A stretch of 64,000 bases of DNA, from positions 124,001 through 188,000 of the forward strand of contig JAKOTR010000011.1 of the NCBI GenBank assembly GCA_029776225.1, read 5' to 3'. Within the stretch, counting starts at the first letter, position 1, and every line of letters starts with the position of its first letter. A model generated the notes under the pieces. The model was not told where the DNA came from, did no database searches, and saw nothing but the letters and a program-made list of their open reading frames with translations. Below are positions 1 to 8,367 of this stretch, one piece after another. This DNA comes from Acidobacteriota bacterium. Lineage in GTDB: Bacteria > Acidobacteriota > Terriglobia > Bryobacterales > Bryobacteraceae. Made by a program: the position numbers and the translations under genes.

Positions 1-62
1 GTAATCCAGGAATGCCCGGATCCGGCCTTCGTATGTTGCCGCATGTAACATTGTGCCAATGA

Positions 63-68
63 TACAAT
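63..68 (+). promoter_or_regulatory. -10-like box TACAAT
   Basis: TACAAT lies in an AT-richer stretch ahead of the first gene. No clear -35 hexamer is visible. It would give the first gene a short leader. Weak evidence by itself. Confidence 0.35.
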
Positions 69-143
69 AAACCCGAATTTGTTTGGGGGAAGTTGCCGGA
101 CGGAAAGGATTTCCACCCGGCGAGCCACCCGGGAACGAGGGCC

Positions 144-614
144 TTGGCGGGTTCTACAAACAAGAAGGTCGTCATCCGGCGCTTCGAGCGCGAACCGCTA
201 CAGGGATACGTGAATCCGCAGACTTACCTGTGCCCCGGCGGGATCGAGTTGCTGAGCCAGACGGGCACCATCCTGTTCGTCCCCTACACAGAGGTAAAAG
301 TTGCTTTTTTTGTTAGGGATTTCGGGCTGTCGGAGCCGGAGCAACGGCTGTTCAACACGCGCCCGAAGATGAACGGCATCTGGGTGCGGATGCGCCTGAG
401 GGACGGCGACGTGATGGATGGCATCCTGCCTAACGATTTGATGAGCTTAGAGCCGTTCGGCTTTACCCTGGTGCCTCCCAACCCCTCCTCGAACAATCAG
501 AAGATGTTCATCCCGCGGGCGGCTATCACCGAGGCTCGAGTGCTTGGCGTGGTGGGAAGTCCGCTACGCAAGCCGAAGCCCAAACCCAAGGAGCAGATCG
601 AACTCTTCGAATAG
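144..614 (+). CDS. conserved hypothetical protein
   Basis: About 156 residues, soluble, with no signal peptide or membrane segment. The sequence is beta-rich in its centre (VRMRLRDGDVMDGIL) and ends in a basic, proline-lysine tail (KPKPKPKEQIELFE). The centre is reminiscent of small beta-barrel proteins such as PilZ-like or DUF6982-type domains, but I cannot assign a function. The start is uncertain: a TTG at 144 sits directly before the conserved-looking NKKVVIRRF stretch, and a TTG at 93 would add 17 unconvincing residues. It converges on the 2H phosphoesterase gene with a 2-base gap. Confidence 0.7.
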   Translation: MAGSTNKKVVIRRFEREPLQGYVNPQTYLCPGGIELLSQTGTILFVPYTEVKVAFFVRDFGLSEPEQRLFNTRPKMNGIWVRMRLRDGDVMDGILPNDLMSLEPFGFTLVPPNPSSNNQKMFIPRAAITEARVLGVVGSPLRKPKPKPKEQIELFE

Positions 615-616
615 CG

Positions 617-1210
617 TTACCGGATCGAGGGGACGCCCAGGTGGCAGTGAACCAGATCCAGCCACCTATTGTGGGTAGTGTTCTGGACGAAAGTGACCGT
701 ATCTGCCGAGAACAGGCGCTCTCCCCGGTATTCGGCCCACCGTCGCTTGGCGATCTCGTAAATCTCTGGAACCTGTTCCGGCTGAAGTTCCTGAGCAAGT
801 GTGATGTGGGGGTGGTACGGATACGGTTCCGCGAAAGCGGCGGGGCCGCGGTTCAGCAAATCGTGCATCCGAGTGAGTTCGTTCCGGCCCTCGCCCACGC
901 CAACGAAGATCACCGACGTGGAATCGAAAATCTGAACGTCAGTGGCATGGATTTCGAAGGCGGGGAGATCCTTGAGAATGGGGTACATGAAGTCCCAGGC
1001 CTCCTGGGGATCCACCGAGAGAGGGCGGGGCGGGAGAATGGTCACATGGGCGCGCGGCACACAAGCCGGCACCAAGTCAAGCCGCAACCGGTCTAAAAAC
1101 TCACCGAGTTGGTTGGGAATATAGGTGACCAGGGCGAAACTGTTGATGGGTTCGGCCCCTTCGCCGCACTGGTCAAGAGCATTCCGTCCCGGAACAAGCG
1201 AGTTGCCCAT
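617..1210 (-). CDS. 2'-5' RNA ligase / 2H phosphoesterase family protein
   Basis: A 197-residue protein of the 2H phosphoesterase superfamily (2'-5' RNA ligase, cyclic phosphodiesterase). The two catalytic H-x-T motifs are visible: HVT near residue 55 and HIT in YHPHITLA near residue 138. Family members act on 2'-5' or cyclic nucleotide phosphodiester bonds in the cytoplasm; the substrate here is unknown. The about 22 residues before SFALVTYIPN look non-conserved, so the true start may lie downstream of the only ATG, at 1210. It is followed upstream on the same strand by a small hypothetical gene and the patatin gene, 14 bases away. Confidence 0.8.
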   Translation of the reverse strand: MGNSLVPGRNALDQCGEGAEPINSFALVTYIPNQLGEFLDRLRLDLVPACVPRAHVTILPPRPLSVDPQEAWDFMYPILKDLPAFEIHATDVQIFDSTSVIFVGVGEGRNELTRMHDLLNRGPAAFAEPYPYHPHITLAQELQPEQVPEIYEIAKRRWAEYRGERLFSADTVTFVQNTTHNRWLDLVHCHLGVPSIR

Positions 1211-1224
1211 AATGTGCTTCAGTT

Positions 1225-1575
1225 CTACGCTGCCGGAGCACTGTCACCGGCAGGCGGATTGCCCGGCACAGCGCCGGGGGTCACCGCCTCCTGCTGGGCT
1301 GGCTTAACCTCCGGAACTAGCCACTGAGCTTCCTCAAAGCCCACGTACTTGCAGATGCGTAGACTGCCGTCCTCAAATTCTAGCAAATCCCCGACGCGGA
1401 GGGCCTCCCCTCTGTTTCTCAGCTCGGACCAAGCGGCGTAGACGCTCGGGGCCTCGATCTCTCCCGCGGGTTGGTAGTCCTTTGGTTTGACTTGGGCCGC
1501 ACCTGCTGTATGGGGCGCCCACCGGAACTGCTGGTAGTGGGATTCTTTTATGCGGTGAATCTTGAACACCGGCAT
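1225..1575 (-). CDS. small conserved hypothetical protein
   Basis: A 116-residue protein beginning MPVFKIHRIKESHYQQFRWA and ending in a proline/alanine-rich tail. The body (VGDLLEFEDGSLRICKYVGF) looks like a compact beta domain; no family is recognised. The open frame continues upstream antisense to nothing and inside the patatin gene, but the ATG at 1573-1575 is preceded by TACAAT seven bases away, so this start is preferred and the mRNA may be leaderless. It lies in line with patatin upstream and the 2H phosphoesterase downstream. Confidence 0.65.
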   Translation of the reverse strand: MPVFKIHRIKESHYQQFRWAPHTAGAAQVKPKDYQPAGEIEAPSVYAAWSELRNRGEALRVGDLLEFEDGSLRICKYVGFEEAQWLVPEVKPAQQEAVTPGAVPGNPPAGDSAPAA

Positions 1576-1580
1576 AGTGA

Positions 1581-2432
1581 TTATTGTATGCCATCGTTGG
1601 GCGGCGAGGCGTAAACTCCGCCATCCCGCGGTGAAAGATAAAAGTGTTGCGCTGCTTGCCGCTCTCCCAGCAAAATCCAGCGTTCGACGGCATCGCGCCG
1701 CCAGAAGAGTGCATCGCGCATACGGCCCAGAGGACCACCGGGTTGGATCACGCTGAGCTGCAGGCCGGAAGGGCTCGCCGGCGGGCGTGGAGCGAGGGCG
1801 CGGAAGGCGCGGACCGCCCACCCGGCCAGGCGGGAGGGCGGGTAAGCCAGCACGTTGATCGCGACGATCCGCGTAGCGCCCATGCGCGCCGCGGCCCAAA
1901 TCGGCAGAGCCTCCAGCAGCCCGCCATCGGCATACAGTTTTCCGCCGATCCGCACAGGCCGGAAGACAAACGGGATGGCGGCCGAGGCGGCCATGCTGCG
2001 CCAGTCGATCTCATCGTTTTGGAACAGGCGCATCCGCAGCCGGGGGATTTGAGTCGCAACGATCCCGATCTCGATCCGCGGGCGGTATCTCTCGCACAGT
2101 TCCCGGAGGAAAGCATCGATAGGGCGGCAATCCACAATGCCTCGCCAGGGAGGCTGAAAGGGACGGTAAGCCACCAGGCTGCGGCAGGTGGGATCGAGCC
2201 AGAGGGAGATGAGTTCGTCGGGAGAAACGCCGGCGGCAATCACCCAGGCGTTGATCGCCCCCGCGGACGCCCCGACGACGATGTCCGCGCGGAGGCGCGA
2301 GGCCAGCGCTTTCCACGCTCCGGCCTGGTAAGCGGCGAACATGCCTCCCGCCGAGAGCACAAGAGCGGTTTTGCCTTGAGCTGAAATATCTTTTTCAGTA
2401 TCCCATCTGGGAAAATGAAAATTCAGTCCCAT
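1581..2432 (-). CDS. patatin-like phospholipase family protein
   Basis: A patatin-family serine lipid acyl hydrolase of about 283 residues. It carries the oxyanion/nucleophile elbow GASAG (after ADIVV) and the second dyad residue in YADGGLLEAL, the Ser-Asp pair typical of the family. No signal peptide is visible, so it probably acts on membrane lipids from the cytoplasm. The start is unclear: the ATG at 2430-2432 overlaps, on the opposite strand, the ATG of the adaptor gene at 2431; an ATG at 2472-2474 with a GAGGG upstream would give 297 residues and a 44-base head overlap. Confidence 0.85.
   Translation of the reverse strand: MGLNFHFPRWDTEKDISAQGKTALVLSAGGMFAAYQAGAWKALASRLRADIVVGASAGAINAWVIAAGVSPDELISLWLDPTCRSLVAYRPFQPPWRGIVDCRPIDAFLRELCERYRPRIEIGIVATQIPRLRMRLFQNDEIDWRSMAASAAIPFVFRPVRIGGKLYADGGLLEALPIWAAARMGATRIVAINVLAYPPSRLAGWAVRAFRALAPRPPASPSGLQLSVIQPGGPLGRMRDALFWRRDAVERWILLGERQAAQHFYLSPRDGGVYASPPNDGIQ
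1583..1588 (-). promoter_or_regulatory. -10-like box TACAAT, leaderless-type
   Basis: TACAAT on the minus strand ends seven bases before the ATG at 1575 and overlaps the patatin stop codon, so the small gene downstream can be transcribed on its own from within the end of the patatin gene. Confidence 0.45.
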
Positions 2433-3648
2433 GTCGCGTGCAAGAGTTGCGCTGATCGTGATAGCGGTTCCCATCGTCGCCCTCGCGTGGTGGATTCACC
2501 GCCGGAATACCAGCCCGAGGGAGGTCCCGTTTACGAAGGTCAAAAGGGAGTCGCTGGTCAGCATGCTGTCGACGAATGGGAAGGTGGAGCCGGCGGAGTG
2601 GGTGTTTGTGAAAGCGGAGCGCCCCGGCGTAGTCTTGCGCGTGCTGGTGGAGAAAGGGCAGCGGGTTGAAAAGGGCGCGCTGCTGGTGGAGCTGGATCCC
2701 CGCGACGCCCGCGCGGAAGTCGCCTCGGCTGAAGCCGCGGTCGCCGGCGCGCGCGCACAGCTCCAGGTGATGATGGAGGGCGGCCGCTCGGCGGAGAAGG
2801 TGGAGATTGAAAATGCGCTTGAGCGCAACCGCCGAGAACTGCGGATCGCTGAGAGAGATTACGAGTCGCTGAAGCGCCTTTTGGAAAAGCATGCAGCCAC
2901 GAAGATGGAGGTGGCGGAAGCGCTGCAGAAAGTGCAGCAGCTTCAGGCCGACATAGAGGCCCTGGAGCGGAAGCGGGCGGCGCTGGTGGAATCGGCCGAC
3001 CGGGCTTCGGCTGAAGCCAAGCTGCGCGAAGCGGAAGCGGCGCTCGAGCAGGCCCGCACCCGCCTGGCGCGGAGCCGGATTGTGGCGCCGATTTCCGGCA
3101 CCGTTTACGAGCTCTCCGCACGCAGGGGCAGCTACGTGAACACAGGAGACACGGTGGCGGAAATCGGCGAACTCGGCACACTGCGCGTGCGGGTCTACGT
3201 CGATGAACCGGAGCTGGGCCGCGTGGCCGAGGGGATGCCGGCGGTGATTACCTGGGACGCCATGCCGGAGCGGCAATGGAAAGGGACGGTGGAGAAGATG
3301 CCGACCCAGATTGTGGCGCTCGGCACACGCCAGGTGGGCGAGGTGATTGTCACCATCGAGAATGCCGATCAGAGCCTTCTCCCAGGCACCAACATCAACG
3401 CCGAGATCATTTCCCAGGTGGTGGACAACGGGCTCACCATCCCGAAGGAGGCTATCCGGAGGGAGAACGACAAGATGGGGGTTTACGTGCTGCGCGGCGA
3501 CCATGTGGAATGGCAGGACGTGGAGCTTGGCGCCTCCAGCGTTACCCGCGCGGTGGTGACCCAGGGCCTTTCCGAAGGCGACTTGGTGGCCCTGACAACG
3601 GATCAGCCGCTCAGCAGAGGCGAGCGCGTGAAGCCGGTGATGCGGTAA
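2431..3648 (+). CDS. efflux RND/MacA-type periplasmic adaptor subunit (HlyD family)
   Basis: A 405-residue membrane-fusion protein. An N-terminal transmembrane anchor (residues about 6-22, VALIVIAVPIVALAWW) is followed by a lipoyl/barrel half (KAERPGVVLRVLVEKGQ), a long alpha-helical coiled-coil hairpin rich in Glu/Arg/Ala (residues about 85-200), the second lipoyl half (VAPISGTVYELSARRG) and beta-barrel domains. It would link an inner-membrane pump to an outer-membrane channel. No pump or outer-membrane partner lies in the window next to it, so its partner is encoded elsewhere. It is divergent from patatin. Confidence 0.9.
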   Translation: MSRARVALIVIAVPIVALAWWIHRRNTSPREVPFTKVKRESLVSMLSTNGKVEPAEWVFVKAERPGVVLRVLVEKGQRVEKGALLVELDPRDARAEVASAEAAVAGARAQLQVMMEGGRSAEKVEIENALERNRRELRIAERDYESLKRLLEKHAATKMEVAEALQKVQQLQADIEALERKRAALVESADRASAEAKLREAEAALEQARTRLARSRIVAPISGTVYELSARRGSYVNTGDTVAEIGELGTLRVRVYVDEPELGRVAEGMPAVITWDAMPERQWKGTVEKMPTQIVALGTRQVGEVIVTIENADQSLLPGTNINAEIISQVVDNGLTIPKEAIRRENDKMGVYVLRGDHVEWQDVELGASSVTRAVVTQGLSEGDLVALTTDQPLSRGERVKPVMR

Positions 3649-3735
3649 TTCAGGCTTTTTGCGGCGAGGTGATGACCGCACCCCCAAGGCATCTGCCGCG
3701 AGAACGAAGCCGGTGATGCCGTTCAGGGTTTTGCG
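3630..3735. repeat. imperfect direct repeat of about 30 bp
   Basis: The segment at 3630-3665, covering the stop of the adaptor gene, is repeated imperfectly at 3706-3735, which covers the stop of the convergent methyltransferase. Both share GAAGCCGGTGATGC exactly and then TTCAGG and TTTTGCG. It looks like a small local duplication between two convergent gene ends. Confidence 0.6.
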
Positions 3736-4496
3736 ACAGCCAGAACGATCTGCTCGGTGGACCCTTCGCCGAACGGATCGCGAGCGAAAGAGCCCCAGTA
3801 ACCGGTAATCTCGAAGCCCTCCAGTTCGAGGAGATTTTCCAGTTCGCCGCGCGTGAACCAGCGCAGCCGGAGATTGCCGCCGGTTTCGGTTGTGCCGCTC
3901 TCCTCTTCCACGATCCAGCGAAACTCGATATCGATCACCTGCAACTCGTTGCGCGGCGTGATGCGGGCGATGCGGCGCGTGCGGCGTCCGGAGCCGGGGT
4001 CGACGCGATCGGCTTCCACCTCAGGCCCGCGCGGCGCCGCGAGGTAAGAGAAATTCGGCTGGAAGACATCGAAGCAGAGCGCTCCTCCGGCGGTCAGGTG
4101 CCGGCGGACGTTGCGGAGCCAGGCGCGCTGGTCGTCGCGCGTCAGCAGCAACTGCGCCACTCGGAACGGCGCGGTAACGAGGGCGAATTTGCTGCCCGCG
4201 TCAGCGGTGCGGATATCGCCCACCGAATAAGTGACGCGTTCCCGGACTTCGGCGGGTTCGTCGGCCAGCTTCGACGCAAGCTGGGCGAGCATGTCCGGCG
4301 AGAAATCGATGCCGTGGATGCGGATCCCCTCACGCGCGGTGGGCAGCAGAATGCGTCCGGTGCCGCAGCCCATTTCCAGAACCGGGCCGCCCGATTCTTT
4401 GGCTAGGTTCACGTAGAACGAAACGTCTGCGTCTCCGCGGAGCGAGGCATAATCCGCGTCATAGAAAGGAGCGGCAATGCGGTAGAAATCCTTCAC
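3723..4496 (-). CDS. class I SAM-dependent methyltransferase
   Basis: A 257-residue methyltransferase with a Rossmann-type SAM-binding domain. Motif I is clear (VLEMGCGTGRILLP, residues about 39-52), followed by the acidic loop GIDFSP and the motif around YSVGDIRT. The C-terminal half (residues 150-250) is beta-rich, as in glycine N-methyltransferase-like and ubiquinone/menaquinone-type methyltransferases, but the substrate cannot be told. Its ATG directly abuts the stop codon of the UroD-family gene upstream, so both are probably co-translated. Confidence 0.85.
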   Translation of the reverse strand: MKDFYRIAAPFYDADYASLRGDADVSFYVNLAKESGGPVLEMGCGTGRILLPTAREGIRIHGIDFSPDMLAQLASKLADEPAEVRERVTYSVGDIRTADAGSKFALVTAPFRVAQLLLTRDDQRAWLRNVRRHLTAGGALCFDVFQPNFSYLAAPRGPEVEADRVDPGSGRRTRRIARITPRNELQVIDIEFRWIVEEESGTTETGGNLRLRWFTRGELENLLELEGFEITGYWGSFARDPFGEGSTEQIVLAVAKP

Positions 4497-5396
4497 TCAG
4501 GCTCCGATGGCGCGCGCCAGCCGGGAAAGCTCCTCATCGGTGCTCTCGTCGGGAACGGAGCATCCGGGCGCGAGCAAGAACCGCTTGCCGGCGGCCTCCT
4601 GCGCTTCGCGCCATTGCCGGCGGATTTCCTCTTCCGTCAGGCTGCGATAGTTGAGCTCGTTGATGCCGCCCATGATCAGCCCGGAGTAGCGGCTGCGCAC
4701 TTCGGCGATGCTCACGCCGGTTGCGTGCGTTGAATAGCTGATTCCGGCGGCGGGCCAGCCCTGGTAGAAGAGGTCGAGGTAAACCTTATCGCCGTGCAGG
4801 TGGAGCACGTTGAGCGGCGCGCCGGCCGCCGCTTCGAGCACCATGCGGTCGAACGGTTCACTGAACTTCGCGTACTCCTCGCGCGTGAGCACTCCCTCGA
4901 TCGCGTTATCAATGGCCAGGAAGATGCCGGAAGCGCCGGCCTCGAGGGCGCGGCGGGCGTGGTTGGCCTCGGATTTTGCGATGACCTCAAGCGCGTCGAG
5001 CAGAGTCTGCGGGTTCTCGCGCCGCATCCGCGCCACTTCGTCTTTTGAAAAAACCTTTTGCGCCTGGTTGTAGGGGTTAAAGATGGTTTCGATGAAGTAC
5101 ATCGAACCGGCCAGCCCGTCGCGGATGATTTCGAGCGCCCGTATCTGCTCCGGAAACGGGTTTGCCTCGACTTTCAACGAGCCCCAGCCATCCGGCTTCG
5201 GGTACGGGAAATCGCTCATCACCTTGACGAGGTCGGTGCGGTAACGGCGATGGAAGTCGAGCGTGGCTTGCGCGTGGCGCTCGCCGGGAAATTTCTCCAG
5301 TCCGAAATGATTCCAGAGCGTGAAAGGCGGGCGGTCGACGTCCTCGCCGCGGAGGGCACGGTCGATGCGTTCTTTGCTCGTGAGTGTAGCAGGCAT
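4497..5396 (-). CDS. uroporphyrinogen decarboxylase (UroD) family protein
   Basis: A 299-residue protein of the UroD/methyltransferase superfamily (MtbA/CmuA-like TIM barrels). The N-terminus (SKERIDRALRGEDVDRPPF) is typical. It is shorter than HemE and lacks the clear HemE N-terminal arginine/aspartate signature, so it is probably a UroD-like corrinoid or other C1 methyltransferase-type protein rather than HemE. It is followed without a gap by a SAM methyltransferase, which suggests a shared pathway. An AT-rich stretch precedes the ATG (TAACATTATTAGAA). Confidence 0.8.
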   Translation of the reverse strand: MPATLTSKERIDRALRGEDVDRPPFTLWNHFGLEKFPGERHAQATLDFHRRYRTDLVKVMSDFPYPKPDGWGSLKVEANPFPEQIRALEIIRDGLAGSMYFIETIFNPYNQAQKVFSKDEVARMRRENPQTLLDALEVIAKSEANHARRALEAGASGIFLAIDNAIEGVLTREEYAKFSEPFDRMVLEAAAGAPLNVLHLHGDKVYLDLFYQGWPAAGISYSTHATGVSIAEVRSRYSGLIMGGINELNYRSLTEEEIRRQWREAQEAAGKRFLLAPGCSVPDESTDEELSRLARAIGA

Positions 5397-5432
5397 TTCT
5401 AATAATGTTACGCTACGCGCCGCCGGACAGCG

Positions 5433-6854
5433 CTAGGCGGGGGCGGGAGCGGAGCGGGGAATCTCAACGCAGCCGCGGCCGGTCGGCAGCAGCTTGCCGG
5501 GATTGAAGCGGCAGGCGGGATCGAACAGCAGCTTGAGCGCGCGGAGCAGGTCGATCGTTTCGGCACTGAACAGCTCGGGCGTGAGGTCCTTCTTTTCCAG
5601 GCCGACGCCATGCTCGCCCGTAATGGTGCCGCCCGCGGCAATGCAGCGGCGCAGGATGTCCGCGCCGGCCGCGCGCGCTTTTTCCAGATCGCCCGGGCGG
5701 CGCGGATCGAACAGGATGATGGGGTGCATGTTGCCGTCGCCCGCATGGAAGATGTTGCTGATCGTGAGGCCGTACTTTTCCGAAACCTCACGGATGTAGC
5801 GCAGCGTGGGCGCGATCTCGGTGCGGGGCACCACGCCGTCCTGAACATAGTAGGTGGGACTCACGCGCCCGACGGCGCCAAAGGCGTTCTTGCGCCCTTT
5901 CCAAAGGAGCTCGCGCTCTTCGGCCGTTTGCGCGACGCGGACTTCGCGGGCGCGGCAGGCCAGGCAAGCTTCGCGCACCTGCTCCACCTGCTCCTCGACG
6001 GCCTCGTGCAACCCCTCCAGTTCAATGAGCAGCACGGCGGCCGCATCAAGCGGGTAGCCGGCATGGGTGGCTTCCTCGACCATCCGCAGCATCACGCCGT
6101 CCAGCATTTCCACCGCGACGGGCGTTATGGCGCGCGCAGTAATTTCGGCGACGGTTTCGCCGGCGTCCTCAGCCGAGTTGTAGATGGCCAGCAGTGTCTT
6201 GACGTGCTCCGATTTGCGCATGAGGCGCAGCACGATCTTGGTTACCAGCGCGAGAGTGCCTTCCGAGCCGGTGAAGAAGCCGGTCAGGTCGTAGCCCGGA
6301 AGGTCAGGTTCCATGCCGCCGGCGGTGAACACGGTCCCGTCGGGAAGAACGGCTTCGAGGCCGAGCACGTGATTTGTGGTTACGCCGTAGGCCAGCGTGT
6401 GGGGCCCGCCGGCGTTTTCCGCCACGTTGCCGCCGATGGTGCAGGCCTTCTGGCTGGAGGGGTCGGGCGCGAAGAAGTAGTTGCGGTCCTGGACCGCCAG
6501 GGTGACGTCCAGGTTGACCACGCCCGGTTCCACCACGGCGCGCTCATTCTCCAGATCTATGGCCAGGATGCGGTTCATGCGCGCGAAGGCCAGCATCAGG
6601 CCGCCTTCGACGGGGATGGCGCCGCCGCTGAGGCCGGTTCCGGCGCCGCGGCCGATCACGGGAATGCCGTAGCGGTTCGCGATCCGGACAAAATTGACGA
6701 CGTCGGTGGTGCTGCGCGGAAAGACCACGAGGTCGGGGCGGCCGCGATCGACGCTGCCGTCATACTCGTAAAGCATGAGGTCTTCCGGTTGGTCCAGGTA
6801 ATTGTGCGGGCCGGCCGCGGCGATGAGTTCCTGTCTGGCAGGTTCCGGGATCAT
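5433..6854 (-). CDS. glcD: FAD-binding oxidase, glycolate oxidase subunit GlcD type
   Basis: A 473-residue flavoprotein of the vanillyl-alcohol-oxidase/PCMH family. The FAD-binding domain is seen at residues about 40-215 (GRGAGTGLSGGAIP, IGGNVAENAGGPH), and the C-terminal cap contains FHAGDGNMHP and TGEHGVGLEKK, typical of GlcD and D-lactate dehydrogenases. It likely oxidises a 2-hydroxy acid such as glycolate or D-lactate. GlcE and GlcF subunits are not next to it. Its ATG overlaps the stop of the TlpA-like gene upstream by 4 bases. Confidence 0.9.
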   Translation of the reverse strand: MIPEPARQELIAAAGPHNYLDQPEDLMLYEYDGSVDRGRPDLVVFPRSTTDVVNFVRIANRYGIPVIGRGAGTGLSGGAIPVEGGLMLAFARMNRILAIDLENERAVVEPGVVNLDVTLAVQDRNYFFAPDPSSQKACTIGGNVAENAGGPHTLAYGVTTNHVLGLEAVLPDGTVFTAGGMEPDLPGYDLTGFFTGSEGTLALVTKIVLRLMRKSEHVKTLLAIYNSAEDAGETVAEITARAITPVAVEMLDGVMLRMVEEATHAGYPLDAAAVLLIELEGLHEAVEEQVEQVREACLACRAREVRVAQTAEERELLWKGRKNAFGAVGRVSPTYYVQDGVVPRTEIAPTLRYIREVSEKYGLTISNIFHAGDGNMHPIILFDPRRPGDLEKARAAGADILRRCIAAGGTITGEHGVGLEKKDLTPELFSAETIDLLRALKLLFDPACRFNPGKLLPTGRGCVEIPRSAPAPA

Positions 6855-7378
6855 GAGGCAAGCAGCGCTTTCACGCGGGTCATCATGGCTTCATCAGTCC
6901 AGTTGGTGGCCCCGATGATCTTTTCCACCACGCGCCCGTCGCGGTTGATGATGTAGGTTTCCGGGTACTTGAAGGTGCCGTACTCGGTGCTGATTTTGGC
7001 TTCGGGATCGCGTGCGGTCAGGAAGGCCACGTTCACTCTCGAAAGAAAGTTCTGGTAGGCGCGCGGGTTTTGGTCCACGCTGACGCCGAGCACGACAACG
7101 CCATCCGCGGCGAACCGCTTCTGGAACTCGTTCAGCGATGGGATTTCCTCGATGCAGGGCGGGCACCATGTGGCCCAGAAATTCAGGACGAGCAGCTTGC
7201 CGCCGAAGTTGGAGCGCGTGATGGTGTGCCCGGAGTCGGTGACGATGGAAAAGTCGGGCGCTTTGTCGCCGGCAACCACGACTCTCTCGCGGAACGTGCC
7301 GGCCACAACCCAGACGAGAACCGCGAGGCAAATCACGATTAAGCCCCGGAGTACGTTTTCCGTTTTGACTGAAGCCAT
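6851..7378 (-). CDS. TlpA-family membrane-anchored thioredoxin
   Basis: A 175-residue thiol-disulfide protein. An N-terminal hydrophobic segment (residues about 10-27, LRGLIVICLAVLVWVVAG) anchors or exports it, and the thioredoxin fold contains the active site WATWCPPC near residue 70 and the cis-proline region KYPETYIINRDG. It should work in the periplasm in cytochrome c maturation or redox maintenance. An AGGATC element eight bases before the ATG acts as ribosome binding site. It forms a two-gene unit with the GlcD-type gene downstream, overlapping by 4 bases. Confidence 0.9.
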   Translation of the reverse strand: MASVKTENVLRGLIVICLAVLVWVVAGTFRERVVVAGDKAPDFSIVTDSGHTITRSNFGGKLLVLNFWATWCPPCIEEIPSLNEFQKRFAADGVVVLGVSVDQNPRAYQNFLSRVNVAFLTARDPEAKISTEYGTFKYPETYIINRDGRVVEKIIGATNWTDEAMMTRVKALLAS

Positions 7379-7531
7379 CGGAAGATCCTATGATCTTAGT
7401 GTATCCGGCCCAAGGTGAACTCGTTAGCGGCCCGGCTGCTCTTGCGCGGCGCGATTCTTGCACCCCTTTCGGATCTGCTGTCATCATAATTATTTAGGCC
7501 GTCCCTCCGGACGCGCGGGGGTACTGGGTCC

Positions 7532-7948
7532 ATGTTGATAACACGAAGGGTTGAGTTCTCCGCATCTCACGTGTGCCGCCTTCCCGGACTGTCGGATGAG
7601 GAAAACCGCGCGCTTTACGGGGAAGCCGCCAATCCTCACGGGCACGGCCACAACTACGTGGTCGAGGTGACGCTGGACGGGACGCCTGACCCGGTGACCG
7701 GCATCGTGTTCGACCTGAAAAAGCTGAAAGAGGTGCTTAACCGGGAAATCGTCGAACCGATGGACCACAGGTTTCTGAATGAAGAAGTTCCGCCCTTCGA
7801 CCGCGTGGTGCCCACGAGCGAGAACCTCGCCATCGAGATCTGGCGGCGCGTGCAGCCGCGATTGGAGGAGGCCGGAGCGCGGCTTCACTCGGTGCGCGTG
7901 TGGGAGTCCGAGGACTTCTGCGCCGAGTTTCAGGGAGAATCCAGTTGA
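7532..7948 (+). CDS. 6-pyruvoyl-tetrahydropterin synthase family protein lacking the catalytic Cys
   Basis: A 138-residue member of the PTPS/QueD family (COG0720). The zinc ligands are present: SASH near residue 11 and HGHGH near residue 39. At the place where PTPS and QueD carry the catalytic cysteine this protein has alanine (GEAANPHGHGHNY), whereas its neighbour has [13 protein letters not shown]. It is therefore unlikely to be a classical PTPS or QueD and may be a partner or a variant activity. First gene of a three-gene pterin operon; the stop TGA overlaps the TTG start of the paralog. Confidence 0.85.
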   Translation: MLITRRVEFSASHVCRLPGLSDEENRALYGEAANPHGHGHNYVVEVTLDGTPDPVTGIVFDLKKLKEVLNREIVEPMDHRFLNEEVPPFDRVVPTSENLAIEIWRRVQPRLEEAGARLHSVRVWESEDFCAEFQGESS

Positions 7949-8367
7949 TCAGGCTGACCCGCCGCTACCGTTTTTCCGCGTCGCACCGGCTGCATTCCCC
8001 CCGGCTCTCCGACGAAGAAAACCGTGCGATCTACGGAAAGTGCAACAACCAGCACGGGCACGGGCACAACTACGTGCTCGAAGTCAGCGTGCGCGGCCCC
8101 GTGGAGCCGGAGACCGGGCGGGCGGCTGACATCGCGGCTCTCGATTCGCTGGTGCACCGGGAGATCATCAGCGCTTTCGATCACCGCAATTTGAACGCCG
8201 ACGTTCCCGACTTCGCGGACGCCGTCCCGACTACGGAGAATTTGGTGGCGGCGATCGAACGGCGGTTGCGGCGGGTATGGAGTACGGTGTTCCCCGGAGA
8301 GTGGCCGGAGTTGGACAGAATCAGAGTCCAGGAGACGAGGCGGAACACGATTGAGGCAAGACTATGA
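7945..8367 (+). CDS. 6-pyruvoyl-tetrahydropterin synthase / 6-carboxytetrahydropterin synthase
   Basis: A 140-residue PTPS/QueD-family enzyme that would convert 7,8-dihydroneopterin triphosphate. The zinc-binding SASH and HGHGH motifs, the catalytic Cys ([11 protein letters not shown]) and the downstream FDHRNLN motif with its catalytic Asp/His are present. I chose the TTG at 7945, which overlaps the upstream stop (TTGA) and has AGGGAG seven bases before it; a GTG at 7900 would add 15 residues inside the previous gene. Substrate choice between BH4, folate or queuosine pathways cannot be read from the sequence. The folE start overlaps its stop. Confidence 0.88.
   Translation: MIRLTRRYRFSASHRLHSPRLSDEENRAIYGKCNNQHGHGHNYVLEVSVRGPVEPETGRAADIAALDSLVHREIISAFDHRNLNADVPDFADAVPTTENLVAAIERRLRRVWSTVFPGEWPELDRIRVQETRRNTIEARL

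Noticed and set aside
7500-7513. Small hairpin CGTCC/GGACG before the pterin operon as a riboswitch
   Set aside because: A 5-bp stem alone does not match preQ1 or tetrahydrofolate riboswitch consensus that I know.
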